Shown: positions 1-9,292 of the stretch, in pieces | Layout of the letters: each line of letters begins with the position of its first letter | Position numbering within the stretch: the first letter of the stretch is position 1 | DNA from: Planktothrix rubescens CCAP 1459/22 | GTDB lineage: Bacteria; Cyanobacteriota; Cyanobacteriia; Cyanobacteriales; Microcoleaceae | Direction: 5' to 3' | Assembly: GCA_904830895.1 (NCBI GenBank) | Contig: LR882958.1 | Location: 986,001-1,050,000 of the forward strand | DNA length: 64,000 bases | Translations under genes and position numbers: made by a program | Notes under the pieces: generated by a model | Databases searched by the model: none | What the model saw: the letters and a program-made list of their open reading frames with translations, nothing else | What the model was told of the DNA's origin: nothing

Positions 1-771
1 GTGATGCACTTTTCTGCTTATGCTTATGTGGGGGAATCTGTTACTAATCCTGATAAATATTATCGCAATAATGTGGTCGGAACTTTAACGTTATTGGAAG
101 CAATGAAAGAGGCGGGAATTAATAAGTTTGTATTCTCCTCAACCTGCGCCACTTATGGGGTTCCTGATATTGTTCCCACTCCTGAAGAGCATCCCCAAAA
201 TCCGATTAATCCCTACGGGGCGACTAAATTAATGGTAGAAAGAATTTTATCGGATTTTGATGTCGCCTATGATTTTAAATCGGTACGTTTCCGTTATTTT
301 AATGCCGCCGGAGCCGACCCAGAAGGGTTATTAGGGGAAGATCATAATCCCGAAACCCATTTAATTCCTTTAATTTTATTAGCAGCATTAGGAAAACGAG
401 ATTCTATTTCTATTTTTGGAACCGATTATCCCACACTTGATGGTACTTGTATTAGAGATTATATTCACGTTACGGACTTAGCAACCGCCCATATTTTAGG
501 GTTAGAATATTTATTAAATGGTGGAAAAACGGATGTTTTTAATTTAGGAAATGGGAAAGGATTTTCTGTTAAAGAGGTGATAGAAACCGCTAGAGAAATT
601 ACGGGAAAAGAGATTAAAGCGATTGAATGCGATCGCCGCCCCGGAGATCCACCAAGTTTAGTTGGAAGTGGAGAAAAAGCCCGATCAATATTAGGTTGGA
701 ATCCTGAATATCCCGATCTTCAAAATATTATCACCCATGCTTGGAATTGGCATCAAAAACGACACACCTAA
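1..771 (+). CDS. galE: UDP-glucose 4-epimerase (5' end outside window)
   Basis: Interconverts UDP-glucose and UDP-galactose, supplying precursors for surface polysaccharide. The reading frame is open from base 1, and the first codons (V-M-H-F-S-A) match the internal strand that normally lies about 75 residues into the family, so the Rossmann GxxGxxG start is missing from the window. Visible hallmarks are the SSTCATYG segment with the catalytic Ser/Thr, the YGATK catalytic Tyr-Lys pair, the FRYFNAAGA segment, and the RDYIHVTDLA motif near the nucleotide-sugar site. The C-terminus ends normally at a TAA. This is an extended SDR enzyme; GalE is strongly favoured over other sugar epimerases by the RYFNAAGADPEG and RDYIHV blocks. 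It fits the sugar-nucleotide theme of the later cluster but is separated from it by the GTPase and restriction-modification genes. Confidence 0.93.
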   Translation: MMHFSAYAYVGESVTNPDKYYRNNVVGTLTLLEAMKEAGINKFVFSSTCATYGVPDIVPTPEEHPQNPINPYGATKLMVERILSDFDVAYDFKSVRFRYFNAAGADPEGLLGEDHNPETHLIPLILLAALGKRDSISIFGTDYPTLDGTCIRDYIHVTDLATAHILGLEYLLNGGKTDVFNLGNGKGFSVKEVIETAREITGKEIKAIECDRRPGDPPSLVGSGEKARSILGWNPEYPDLQNIITHAWNWHQKRHT

Positions 772-780
772 CCCCGTAGT

Positions 781-796
781 AAGCCCTTCAGGGCTT
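781..796. repeat. Short palindrome downstream of galE
   Basis: AAGCCCTTCAGGGCTT has 7-bp arms around a 2-base loop, and a partial echo (GAAGCCCTAAAG) follows about 40 bases on. It lies between galE and the convergent gene that ends at 874. There is no T-run, so a classical terminator is not supported; it more likely belongs to a family of small dispersed palindromes. Confidence 0.5.
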
Positions 797-873
797 AATC
801 CCCAGATTAGTAACTAGGATGGATTGAAGCCCTAAAGAGATTACCACGATTTATTTTTGATCAGGATAAAAGA

Positions 874-1149
874 TTATTCACCCTTGATTTCCTTCAACCT
901 TTTTAACAAGTCATTCAGAATTTTTTCAACTGAGTCTAATAACTGATTATCTTCAGGAGTTAACTGTTTTTTTAATTCGTTATCGAGAATTAAAAACTTA
1001 CCTAGTTTAAACCAATCATTTCGTTGTTCTTCTAATAATTTGTCTTCAAAATCTAATCGTTCTTCTATCGGAGAACGATATTTTTCTTCTGGGATTAATT
1101 TAACAAAAGAACGTACAATTTTGATCCAATCTTTATCTTTATTTTCCAT
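874..1149 (-). CDS. Small charged protein of the GTPase operon
   Basis: This 91-residue protein is very rich in Lys, Glu and Asp and is predicted to be largely helical. I see no signal peptide, membrane segment or known motif. It starts 8 bases after the stop of the membrane-protein gene and is the last gene of the four-gene operon, so it is probably co-translated with it. Its likely role is as an accessory or partner of the GTPases, which is inference from position only. I do not recognise the family. Confidence 0.7.
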   Translation of the reverse strand: MENKDKDWIKIVRSFVKLIPEEKYRSPIEERLDFEDKLLEEQRNDWFKLGKFLILDNELKKQLTPEDNQLLDSVEKILNDLLKRLKEIKGE

Positions 1150-1157
1150 AGGTTGAT

Positions 1158-2168
1158 CTATCTTAGATTTACCGGAACTGGCGGTTTGGGAGTTACCAAA
1201 CTTTGCGGAATCGGTATTTTCTCCGGCTTCTCTTTCTTGTTCTCCATCACCTTTAACGTCACTATCATTGAACTTAATATTGTTATGATTATTAAGATTA
1301 CCGCTACCACTTTTATGTTTAACCTGAATCTTGGGGACTTTCCCATTGGTAAATCCCCCTTCTCCTCAGTTTTTTCAGGTTCTATTGAAGGAGATGACAA
1401 TTTTTCAACTTGATTATCCGTAGGTATTTCAGGCTTAAGATCAAGATCAATAGATGAAACCGAGACTGTATTCTTATCAACCTTACTGATTAAAATTGCT
1501 AAATCATCTTCCGGTAATCCGGTGTTGATGATTTTCTCAGCCAAACTAATAATTTCTTGCTCATTACCTATTTTTTCATCTTTTTTGTACCAATTTTGTT
1601 GATCACCTTCAGCTTTATCTAAATTTGAAAGTAATTGTTTGAGCTTATCTGCTGAATTTTCAGTTAATTGATTGATTTTATCGAGATTAACCTCAAATTC
1701 CTCTAATCCTTTAAAATTAATTGCCTCATTGATTGTATTAATAAACTCTGGATCTTTACCTACAAAGCTTAATAATGCGCGTGCTGCTAAATGTCGTAAC
1801 ATTAATTCGTTTTTAGGTGAAATACTGTTACTTTCATCAGGATCAACAACCCATGCAACTGCATTATATACTTCGGTTTCTATTGTACTTCCAAATTTGT
1901 TAGTTTGTTTGTTTACAAACTCAATTCCTGAAACCATGAATAATAATTGTTCAGAATAACGCATGAGAACAAGCGAAGGATTTTGATAATTTATCAAATA
2001 TCCAATTGTTCCTAAATCCCCTGTTTTTTTCTTAACCAACCTTTCTTTAAGCATATTAGGAGATTCTGAGATATACTGGATATTTTCATTTTCAATCTTG
2101 CGCCAATGAATTCCAGTTTTACCTAGGGCATAACTTCTCACATAAACCTCTGGCTCTAGCTCTTTCAT
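1158..2168 (-). CDS. C-terminally membrane-anchored protein of the GTPase operon
   Basis: This 336-residue protein has a soluble N-terminal domain of about 130 residues (start MKELEPEVYVRSYALGKTG), a charged helical middle (about 130-235), a Pro/Glu-rich linker, and one strong hydrophobic segment near residues 288-308. A short Lys/Pro-rich tail follows. There is no signal peptide, so the bulk is probably cytoplasmic with a tail anchor. It lies 19 bases downstream of the second GTPase gene and 8 bases upstream of the small charged protein, so the operon is clear. A membrane anchor or effector coupled to the GTPases is plausible but inferred. The N-terminal domain may be one of the GTPase-associated domains of bacterial conflict systems; I cannot confirm this by eye. 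Confidence 0.75.
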   Translation of the reverse strand: MKELEPEVYVRSYALGKTGIHWRKIENENIQYISESPNMLKERLVKKKTGDLGTIGYLINYQNPSLVLMRYSEQLLFMVSGIEFVNKQTNKFGSTIETEVYNAVAWVVDPDESNSISPKNELMLRHLAARALLSFVGKDPEFINTINEAINFKGLEEFEVNLDKINQLTENSADKLKQLLSNLDKAEGDQQNWYKKDEKIGNEQEIISLAEKIINTGLPEDDLAILISKVDKNTVSVSSIDLDLKPEIPTDNQVEKLSSPSIEPEKTEEKGDLPMGKSPRFRLNIKVVAVILIIITILSSMIVTLKVMENKKEKPEKIPIPQSLVTPKPPVPVNLR

Positions 2169-2187
2169 GTTTCAATCTCCTTGTCTA

Positions 2188-3465
2188 TTAATTATGGGGA
2201 ATAGGCAACAATTTAGCACCTTGCAAAATAGCAAAACCATCACTATTTTTACAGCCAATGGCAAAAGCAAAAACAGCATTGTTAAAAATCTTAATTTCCT
2301 CCTGCGTAGCTTGAACTTGGGTTTTAGACTTCTGAACTTTAGTTTGAATGTCTTGAACTGTTTTTTCCGTTGATTTAAGGTTTTCTTGCGCTGTTTTATA
2401 AGCTCCGTACTTATCATCAAATAATTTGTCTATAGATCTGAAGGGAAACCAAAGTTGCTGTTGTTCTCTAAATGCTTTCTGTCGTTGAGCAACTTTTTGT
2501 TTAACTTCATCAAGTTTATCTTTTTCTGTGGATAGACTTTTTTCAAGTTCAGCTAGTTCTCTTTGATCTTGCTCTAACTGACGTTTTTTTTCCTCATTAG
2601 AAAGATTTAGCAAAAACCGTAAAACATATCTCAGGGGTTGATCTCCATCTTTTGGAGCATAGGGAGCTTTCATTTCTGTTTTATTAAAGTAAAATTTTGT
2701 AAAACCCTGATCATCAGTTTTGTGGTAAGCAAAAACAGCATTACCAACGGTTTGAACGGGTGTCACCACAACTGCCACTTTACCAAATAACCCATCGGAT
2801 TTTAAAAAATTTAACAGTTTTTGATATCCGATTTGAACGTGCTGGAGTAAGTTGTCAGCATCTTGGGAAGTTCTCATGTAAGTTTCGCATTTAACAGGAG
2901 CTAAAATGACTAATCTGGGAACGGATCTGGGATCGGTCAAACCTGCATAGGCAGATTTTAACAGGGTTGTGATCCGTTCAGGATCGTTTTTTTCTTCATG
3001 CCAAGTTCCCACTTCGCTATGGTTGACCCTTCCTGTCTTTTTTTCCATTAATGCAGTAGCATCAATGGGAATAATTACAGCATCACATTTTAATAATTTT
3101 TCCTTCACATACTCTTTCTCTGTTTGTATTGAATCTGTTGCAAAATAATCACCTGATGGGTCAGTAAATCTAAGTTTCATAAATTTTCTGCCACCACTCC
3201 CAAGCTCAAAAACAAAACCTTTATCATCCCAAAGATCATCAAAGATGTCAGTTCTTTTTACGGATTTTTGAAATTTAGGATCTATAGTTCTTAAAACTAT
3301 CTTGCATTCGGTTATAGCTTGTAATGTTCTAGTATCATCAGTCCACGTTTGAAGATTAGCTTGTTCAAACGTTTTATCGAATTCTTCGTGCATGGCTGCT
3401 AACAGACTGGTTTTACCAATCTGTCTAGGAGCAACCATGATAATATTTAACTCATTAGTTAGCAT
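2188..3465 (-). CDS. P-loop GTPase-like protein with coiled-coil C-terminus
   Basis: A 425-residue P-loop NTPase. The Walker A/G1 loop APRQIGKTS lies at residues 12-20, very close to the N-terminus. A G3-like DPSG follows at 102-105, and a hydrophobic strand ending in LAPVKCE (about 188-194) occupies the G4 position, where NKxD is expected but degenerate. Residues about 275-385 form a long charged coiled coil with many Gln, Glu and Lys, and the last 40 residues are more hydrophobic. The layout (P-loop at the N-terminus, degenerate G4) resembles the 'double-GTPase' type partners described in predicted bacterial conflict systems; that family link is my recollection, not a search result. It starts 16 bases after the stop of the dynamin-like gene and is in the same operon. 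Confidence 0.78.
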   Translation of the reverse strand: MLTNELNIIMVAPRQIGKTSLLAAMHEEFDKTFEQANLQTWTDDTRTLQAITECKIVLRTIDPKFQKSVKRTDIFDDLWDDKGFVFELGSGGRKFMKLRFTDPSGDYFATDSIQTEKEYVKEKLLKCDAVIIPIDATALMEKKTGRVNHSEVGTWHEEKNDPERITTLLKSAYAGLTDPRSVPRLVILAPVKCETYMRTSQDADNLLQHVQIGYQKLLNFLKSDGLFGKVAVVVTPVQTVGNAVFAYHKTDDQGFTKFYFNKTEMKAPYAPKDGDQPLRYVLRFLLNLSNEEKKRQLEQDQRELAELEKSLSTEKDKLDEVKQKVAQRQKAFREQQQLWFPFRSIDKLFDDKYGAYKTAQENLKSTEKTVQDIQTKVQKSKTQVQATQEEIKIFNNAVFAFAIGCKNSDGFAILQGAKLLPIPHN

Positions 3466-3481
3466 GAAAATTTTCTCCGAT

Positions 3482-5785
3482 TTAAACGTTTAAAAACTGC
3501 AATAATTCAGGCTGATTAGCACTTTCTACATTCTTAACTAATTGCAGCCAATGATCACGAAGTTCGTGATTATTTTCGAGTTGACCCAGTTGTTCTGGCC
3601 AAACTTGCGATCGCACTTCCCGCAAGAAATTTTTCCATTCTTCCTGAACATCTTCTTGACGGATAATATTATCAACAAATTCTTCAACCATGGCATAAGC
3701 GGCTTGATTTGGTTCCCAGAGCAATTCTTCCAAAGCAGGTTGAATACGATGCACCGCAGTATCATATTTAATCTCTAGTGCAGTTAGAATTTCTTGTGCC
3801 GTAGTTGAAGCATCAGGACGCAATATTTCATCTTTATCCAGTAATTGTCCCGTTGAATTATTCGACGGTAAAACATTCGTGAGTTGATCTAAATGCTTCC
3901 GAATTCGGTGTTGTACCAATCCTCGATAGGACAGTTCAAAATCAATAAAAATTCTCAATCCTTGTTTTAAATTAGGAGAATAGTCTTGATCTTCATCTGC
4001 TAAATCGATCCTTTTTTCTAATTCTCGGATAAATTCCGATCCTCTCGCATTTGTTAAGACTCCCAAGCGACCTTTTTCAATCAAAACTTCAGCGACCTGC
4101 TTTTTGGTATCTTCTATCATTTTTTTTAGTCCATCATCTAAGGTAATAAAATGATGGGATAATAACACCCGCAACTTATCTTGATAATCTGCATAGGTTA
4201 TCAACGCACCACTGGTTCTGATTCGTTCATTAATTTCTTCTAAGGGATTTTCCGAGGACAAAACACCTTTGTTTTTGTTACAATTTTGAATCGCTTCAGT
4301 GACCTTATCCTCTAAATTTTTATCTGGATTATCCCGATATAACCACAGGTCTGAGCGCAAGTTTTCTAAACCGAGTACAACATCTTTCCACCAACCTTTT
4401 GTATTATTTCCAAATAACTTACTAAACTCTTGTTCCATAAATTTATAAAAATTTTCTCCCGTTCCACCAAGGGCATTTTTTGCATGATCTAACTCAGTTT
4501 TTAATTGTTCATGAAGTTGAATCAAACACTCTTGATTAGATTTTGCATATCGCGCATCTAATTCAATGACTTGAGTTTCTAAATAATCTAAAACTTGATC
4601 TAAGACTTGATTTGCTTGTTCTGGATTACGACAGTCAGCAATCAGGCATTCAACCACCTTAATTTGAACTATTTGTTGATCAATATCAGCTTTAAGATCT
4701 TGACAGCTTTTTAAGTTACCACTGTCATCACCATTAACTTTATTGTTAAGAACAAAAAATGATCTGGCTGATAATTCATTTAAAGCTTGACTGGCTGTAT
4801 TATAAAGTTCTGTGTCGTTAATTGTCCACACAGAACCATTCTCATTGGGTTTAAGAATAAATAAAACTACGTCAACTTCTTCCCCTAAAGTTGTCAACAT
4901 TAATTTTTCATCACCCAGTTTAAAATCTCCTAACCCTGGTAAATCAACTAATGCAATTTTTCCGATTTCATTGGCATTAGGAAAAGAGCAGGAAATTTCT
5001 ACTTTCCTAACCGCTAAATGTTTGCTATCGGTGAGTTTTCCATTTTCTTCTTTCTGAGCAACATATTCTCGGATTTTTTCTTTGGTTATCCGTATCGGTT
5101 GTTTACCAATAAACGGGGAATAATCGTTAAAATTGAAGTGATAATCATCACAAAGACGTTTATAGATTGTTTTAGTGGTGGCATCATTTCCTTGCAGTAA
5201 ATCCTGTGATGGAAGTTGGATTTTGTGAAAATCATCTAGGCTCTGAGGTGGGGTTTTAGGTAAAATATTAGCCAATTTTTCATGGTCAAAGTAGGGAAGA
5301 ATTACCTCTTGTAAAAATGATTCTTCAGTATGAAATGTAACTAACGCTTCAGTTAGATTTTCCGGTTGATGATAGATTGTGCTACGAACCGCAGTACAGG
5401 CTTTTCCTGAACGGGCTGGAATTTCATCATTAGAGAGTCCACTGAGGGTTTGTAGTAGGGTACTTTTCCCTTGTTTCATTTGTCCAACCACGCCGATATT
5501 GAGGGTTTGACGAGCGAAACGAATCCTTAACTTATGTAGTTCTCGTAATTCTTTTTCTATTTTTGATAAAATTGAAGAAAAATCAATTTTATTTAACTTA
5601 TCAACAATCTTAGCCTCGTTTGGCCATTGGTTAAGTTGTTGCTTTCGGTCACTTTCTAAAATTTGAATTGCATTTTGCAGATTCTTTAAATTAGATTCTA
5701 CACTGATGATCCTCTGAGCTAGGGGCTGGCGTTTTTGAATAATTTCAGTAATTCGCGCAGATCTGTTAGCTGTTGTCATGTTCAT
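3482..5785 (-). CDS. Dynamin-like GTPase, first gene of a four-gene operon
   Basis: A large GTPase of 767 residues with G1 GQMKQGKS at about 101-108, G3 DLPG at 281-284 and an NKVN in the G4 position at 348-351, followed by about 400 mostly helical residues. That layout is typical of bacterial dynamin-like or LeoA-like proteins, which act on membranes. I place the start at the ATG of MNMTTANRS. The frame stays open to 5920, but the segment beyond 5900 is unique flanking sequence and the outer duplicated copy does not continue there, so the extra 45 residues look accidental. The gene heads a tight operon (gaps 16, 19 and 8 bases) with a second GTPase, a membrane protein and a small protein. 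Its first 131 codons are duplicated at 8785-9292 beyond the restriction-modification genes. Confidence 0.82.
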   Translation of the reverse strand: MNMTTANRSARITEIIQKRQPLAQRIISVESNLKNLQNAIQILESDRKQQLNQWPNEAKIVDKLNKIDFSSILSKIEKELRELHKLRIRFARQTLNIGVVGQMKQGKSTLLQTLSGLSNDEIPARSGKACTAVRSTIYHQPENLTEALVTFHTEESFLQEVILPYFDHEKLANILPKTPPQSLDDFHKIQLPSQDLLQGNDATTKTIYKRLCDDYHFNFNDYSPFIGKQPIRITKEKIREYVAQKEENGKLTDSKHLAVRKVEISCSFPNANEIGKIALVDLPGLGDFKLGDEKLMLTTLGEEVDVVLFILKPNENGSVWTINDTELYNTASQALNELSARSFFVLNNKVNGDDSGNLKSCQDLKADIDQQIVQIKVVECLIADCRNPEQANQVLDQVLDYLETQVIELDARYAKSNQECLIQLHEQLKTELDHAKNALGGTGENFYKFMEQEFSKLFGNNTKGWWKDVVLGLENLRSDLWLYRDNPDKNLEDKVTEAIQNCNKNKGVLSSENPLEEINERIRTSGALITYADYQDKLRVLLSHHFITLDDGLKKMIEDTKKQVAEVLIEKGRLGVLTNARGSEFIRELEKRIDLADEDQDYSPNLKQGLRIFIDFELSYRGLVQHRIRKHLDQLTNVLPSNNSTGQLLDKDEILRPDASTTAQEILTALEIKYDTAVHRIQPALEELLWEPNQAAYAMVEEFVDNIIRQEDVQEEWKNFLREVRSQVWPEQLGQLENNHELRDHWLQLVKNVESANQPELLQFLNV

Positions 5786-5900
5786 TTTAACCTGGCTGAC
5801 TGGTCTTTGATGAAGTCTCCCAATTTTATCATGAGTCCGTAAAAAATAACCTCTGTGTACTAATATTTTTTGCTTCGCCTCTGGTTCCCTGGTTATACCT
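5393..5900. repeat. 508-bp direct repeat, inner copy
   Basis: This stretch, covering the first 131 codons of the dynamin-like gene plus 115 bases upstream, recurs at 8785-9292 with the same length, no indels that I can see, and few substitutions. The two copies enclose the restriction-modification pair. Confidence 0.95.
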
Positions 5901-6040
5901 TGCTCGTCTTTACGGTACATTTTCCCCGACTCATCATGCCAGCTTTTTGGACTATTTTACACCTTGTCCTTGCACCTGTTCCGGTTTTTATTGCTGAAAC
6001 ATCCTTACACTGTCCCTTTTTCAATCTTCTTCAGCAAACC

Positions 6041-7147
6041 CTACTTAACAACAAATATAACATCTGTATAGCTTTTATATTGTTGGTTATTAAATGACCA
6101 GTCAAGTTTGAGTTTTTCCCAATCAAAGAACTGATTATTAAGATAATTATCAATCTCTGATTTTAATAGTTGATAATCTCTCTTGATCTTCCAACTGTTT
6201 TCAAGATGATTAAGATCAATAACTATTAAAAATAGTCGATTACTAGCATCAAATCTTTGAGTGCCTTGTTGTTCATATAACCATTTAAGAAGGTTTCGAG
6301 GTTGTTGTATGGTTTCGGTAATAATTTCACGTCTTGTTGAAATAAATTGATGGTAAAAATCTTGTACTTTTGTTTGTGAATTTTCTGAAAAAGCAGCAAT
6401 TAAATCTAATAATAGATCCTGATCGCTTCTGTTTTTATCAAATGGAATTTCAAAGGAATTAGCTGCTTTTTTTAATTCAGACACTTCTTTAACTGTTAAC
6501 CCTCTCTCTTTTCTTTTTTTCTCCATGAATCCTATAGGAAAATAGGTCATTTTGAGATCAAAAGGAACTTGATCTATAAAAAAATCTACTTGCTTGATTT
6601 TACCAATGGTTGGTAAAACACGAGGATGATCTTTAAAAATATCTTCGATAATAATAGATGTCCAATTATTATACCATGAACAAAGAATAAAACCTTTTAA
6701 ACTATTTAATATTTCGTTTTCAATCTTTTCAACTAAGGAATCATAGTTATTTATTTTTTTAATATAATTATTGACTAAGTGTTTATTAATATCATTTTGA
6801 TGAATACCGCCCCAATCAAAGACTCGCAACTTATAAAGTTCTGCCAAAATTTGACGCTCTAAATTCTTTCTTTCTATTCGTTCTTGAGTATAAATTTCAC
6901 GGATAGTCATTTCAATAATAGAAGTAGAAACTTGTGCCTCAAAAGATTTTTTTAATAGTTCTTTAGCTGGAAGTTTGTCTACATAAATTTTACTTTTTTC
7001 CAACAAATAAAGTAAATATTCTTTTCGAGCTAAAGAACGAAGTTTGAGAAAATATAAACCATCTTCAGAGTTAGTTAGTTCATAAAAATTACCCTGATTA
7101 TATAAAGATTCAAGATGAAAAAATGTATTTAAGTTATTATTAGACAT
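6041..7147 (-). CDS. Probable type II restriction endonuclease (PD-(D/E)XK-like)
   Basis: A 368-residue protein with no family I can name by sight, but its position (24 bases downstream of a DNA methyltransferase on the same strand) and a candidate nuclease core support a restriction enzyme. In the middle (about residues 195-215) the strand KQVDFFIDQVPFDLKMTYF offers an acidic residue on one strand and D-L-K on the next, which fits the D...(D/E)xK pattern. It is strongly A/T-rich with many Ile, Asn and Lys codons, unlike the surrounding genes, suggesting transfer with the methyltransferase. It ends about 120 bases from the dynamin-like gene. The cut site cannot be predicted from sequence alone. 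Confidence 0.65.
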   Translation of the reverse strand: MSNNNLNTFFHLESLYNQGNFYELTNSEDGLYFLKLRSLARKEYLLYLLEKSKIYVDKLPAKELLKKSFEAQVSTSIIEMTIREIYTQERIERKNLERQILAELYKLRVFDWGGIHQNDINKHLVNNYIKKINNYDSLVEKIENEILNSLKGFILCSWYNNWTSIIIEDIFKDHPRVLPTIGKIKQVDFFIDQVPFDLKMTYFPIGFMEKKRKERGLTVKEVSELKKAANSFEIPFDKNRSDQDLLLDLIAAFSENSQTKVQDFYHQFISTRREIITETIQQPRNLLKWLYEQQGTQRFDASNRLFLIVIDLNHLENSWKIKRDYQLLKSEIDNYLNNQFFDWEKLKLDWSFNNQQYKSYTDVIFVVK

Positions 7148-7171
7148 GATTCATACCTCAATCTATAAAAA

Positions 7172-8677
7172 TTAGTTAAGTTTTAAAAAATCTTCAGGAA
7201 ACTCTACAGACCATTCAGGAATTTCCAATAAAGGCTTTAATTTTTCTAAATCATCAATCCCTGATTTTTGATAGATTAAAATAAAATCACTTTTTAAACT
7301 TCCTTCTCTATTATCTTGGATCACAGATTGGGCTGAATAATTCATAGGAAAATACCCTCTAAATTTAAGATATTGTAAAGATGTAAGATGTTGTTTTAAA
7401 AATTTCCAACTATCTTTATCTTTAGCATTAAAGAACAAAGCTAGTATTCCACTTGGTTTTAAAATACGACTCGCTGTTTTTAAAAAAATACTCATATTAT
7501 GGGTATAATCTTCTTTATTTTTTTCTCTATTTTTTGCATTAGAAATTACAATTTCCTCAGTAAAATTTGGGATTTTACCCAATAAAGAGTTCCACATTTC
7601 ACTCAATTCTAAATAAGGAATTCTATCGCCATGAGGAGGATCAGTTATAATTAAAGATACAACTTCATCAGGACATTCTTTTAAAACAGTAAGATTATTA
7701 CCTAAAATCAAAGCCAATTGATTATTTTTATTGATAACAGGTTCTAGCCTTGTAGAAACTAAGTATCTTTCTTTTTCTTTGTTATCAATAACACTTTTAA
7801 TTAAATTATTTACTTTATTTTCAAAACAGTTCCAAACATTAATCTCAAAATGAAGTTTAGGTCTCCAATATCCCACTACCCAACTTCCTACTTCTATTTT
7901 ATTAGTTATTTTGTTCTGATTCTTACCTCGGCTTGTGATAGCGAAAACCATTTTTGACATTTGACCAGAAGCAGCTGTTAGCGAAAGTAACAAGGGTTTT
8001 TGGATATTCTGAGGTAAATGGTTAATTTCTTCTCTTAAAATGTCAATATTATACAAAGCGCGGCCAGTAAATATATCATTTAGGGTTAACAGATTAGTGG
8101 TATTAATTCGACTATTATTAAAAAGCTGAATTTTACGCAAACTTTTGGATATATAATTTTCATATTGATTGATTAAAATACAATCATAATCTGTTGGTTG
8201 TCTTTCTTCACGAGTTTTTTTAAAGTTTGATATATTCCAAGTTGAAATTAATTCTTCCCCATTCCATAGATAGTGACTTGCTATTTTATCGTCTTCTAAA
8301 ATGTAGGTTTTATATATTTTATGCTTAATTTTTTGATCTAAATTATTGATGGCTTCTTGAAGTTGAAAAGAACAAGGAAGATTGACCATAAGATTTGATA
8401 GTTCAATAGCTATGGGATTAATATCAATCCCGATAAATCTTCTTTTTTTCAGAAGTGCTTCCCTTGCCACTAAACCTGAACCCAAGAAAGGATCAAGAAT
8501 GAGATCATCTTTTTGGGTTAAAGCGTCAATCAGAAATGATAAAGACTCAATTGGTTTTTTTCCCCAGTATTTGTGAAATCTTGCTAACCCTTTATAGCCT
8601 TTAGGATATTTTAAATTGTTGTAATTAATTGAATTCTGACTATGATTAAATAAGTTAAGTTGATAGTAATTTTCCAT
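7172..8677 (-). CDS. DNA methyltransferase of a type II restriction-modification system
   Basis: A 501-residue SAM-dependent DNA methyltransferase that protects host DNA from the adjacent endonuclease. Near the N-terminus it has FHKYWGKKP (about 34-42) followed by the SAM-binding motif I LDPFLGSG at about 61-68, then FIGIDINPIA. The catalytic motif IV appears late, about residue 345, as TDPPHGD, so the DPPY consensus has His in place of Tyr. The large region between them (about 100-330) probably includes target recognition. The DPP(Y/H) class points to amino (N6-adenine or N4-cytosine) methylation; which one is not decidable here. Base composition is as A/T-rich as the endonuclease gene and unlike the flanks, so the two genes probably moved together. 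Confidence 0.85.
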   Translation of the reverse strand: MENYYQLNLFNHSQNSINYNNLKYPKGYKGLARFHKYWGKKPIESLSFLIDALTQKDDLILDPFLGSGLVAREALLKKRRFIGIDINPIAIELSNLMVNLPCSFQLQEAINNLDQKIKHKIYKTYILEDDKIASHYLWNGEELISTWNISNFKKTREERQPTDYDCILINQYENYISKSLRKIQLFNNSRINTTNLLTLNDIFTGRALYNIDILREEINHLPQNIQKPLLLSLTAASGQMSKMVFAITSRGKNQNKITNKIEVGSWVVGYWRPKLHFEINVWNCFENKVNNLIKSVIDNKEKERYLVSTRLEPVINKNNQLALILGNNLTVLKECPDEVVSLIITDPPHGDRIPYLELSEMWNSLLGKIPNFTEEIVISNAKNREKNKEDYTHNMSIFLKTASRILKPSGILALFFNAKDKDSWKFLKQHLTSLQYLKFRGYFPMNYSAQSVIQDNREGSLKSDFILIYQKSGIDDLEKLKPLLEIPEWSVEFPEDFLKLN

Positions 8678-8784
8678 TTTTACTTTAATCCTAATTAAAC
8701 AAATTAATTTTTTAGTTGACTATTGTAATTATTATAACAGTTCAATTTCAATAGAAACCCCTGTTTTTTTAGGATCTGGTCAAA

Positions 8785-9292
8785 AGTACAGGCTTTTCCT
8801 GAACGGGCTGGAATTTCATCATCAGACAGTCCACTCAGGGTTTGTAGTAGGGTACTTTTCCCTTGTTTCATTCGTCCAACCACGCCGATATTGAGGGTTT
8901 GACGAGCGAAACAAATCCTTAACTTATGTAGTTCTCGTAATTCTTTTTCTATTTTTGATAAGATTGAAGAAAAATCAATTTTATTTAACTTATCAACAAT
9001 TTTAGCCTCGTTTGGCTATTGGTTAAGTTGTTGCTTTCGGTCACTTTCTAAAATTTGAATTGCATTTTGCAGATTCTTTAAATTAGATTCTACACTGATG
9101 ATCCTCTGAGCTAGGGGCTGGCGTTTTTGAATAATTTCAGTAATTCGCGCAGATCTGTTAGCTGTTGTTATGTTCATTTTAACCTGGCTGACTGGTCTTT
9201 GATGAAGTCTCCCAATTTTATCATGAGTCCGAATAAAATAACCTCTGTGTACTAATATTTTTTGCTTCGCCTCTGGTTCCCTGGTTATACCT
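8785..9292 (-). pseudogene. Duplicated 5' fragment of the dynamin-like gene (508-bp repeat, outer copy)
   Basis: This is a second copy of codons 1-131 and the 115-base leader of the dynamin-like gene, without the rest of the gene. It is dead: the codon for Trp54 (TGG) is TAG, the second in-frame Met is lost, and in the P-loop GQMKQG reads GRMKQG. It is oriented as the intact copy and marks the far edge of the restriction-modification insertion. The 107 bases between the methyltransferase start and this copy are A/T-rich and hold no gene that I can see. Confidence 0.93.

Noticed and set aside
5786-5920. N-terminal extension of the dynamin-like protein by 45 residues
   Set aside because: The last 20 bases are outside the duplicated segment, the outer copy lacks the same context, and the residues are not GTPase-like; the ATG at 5785 is preferred.
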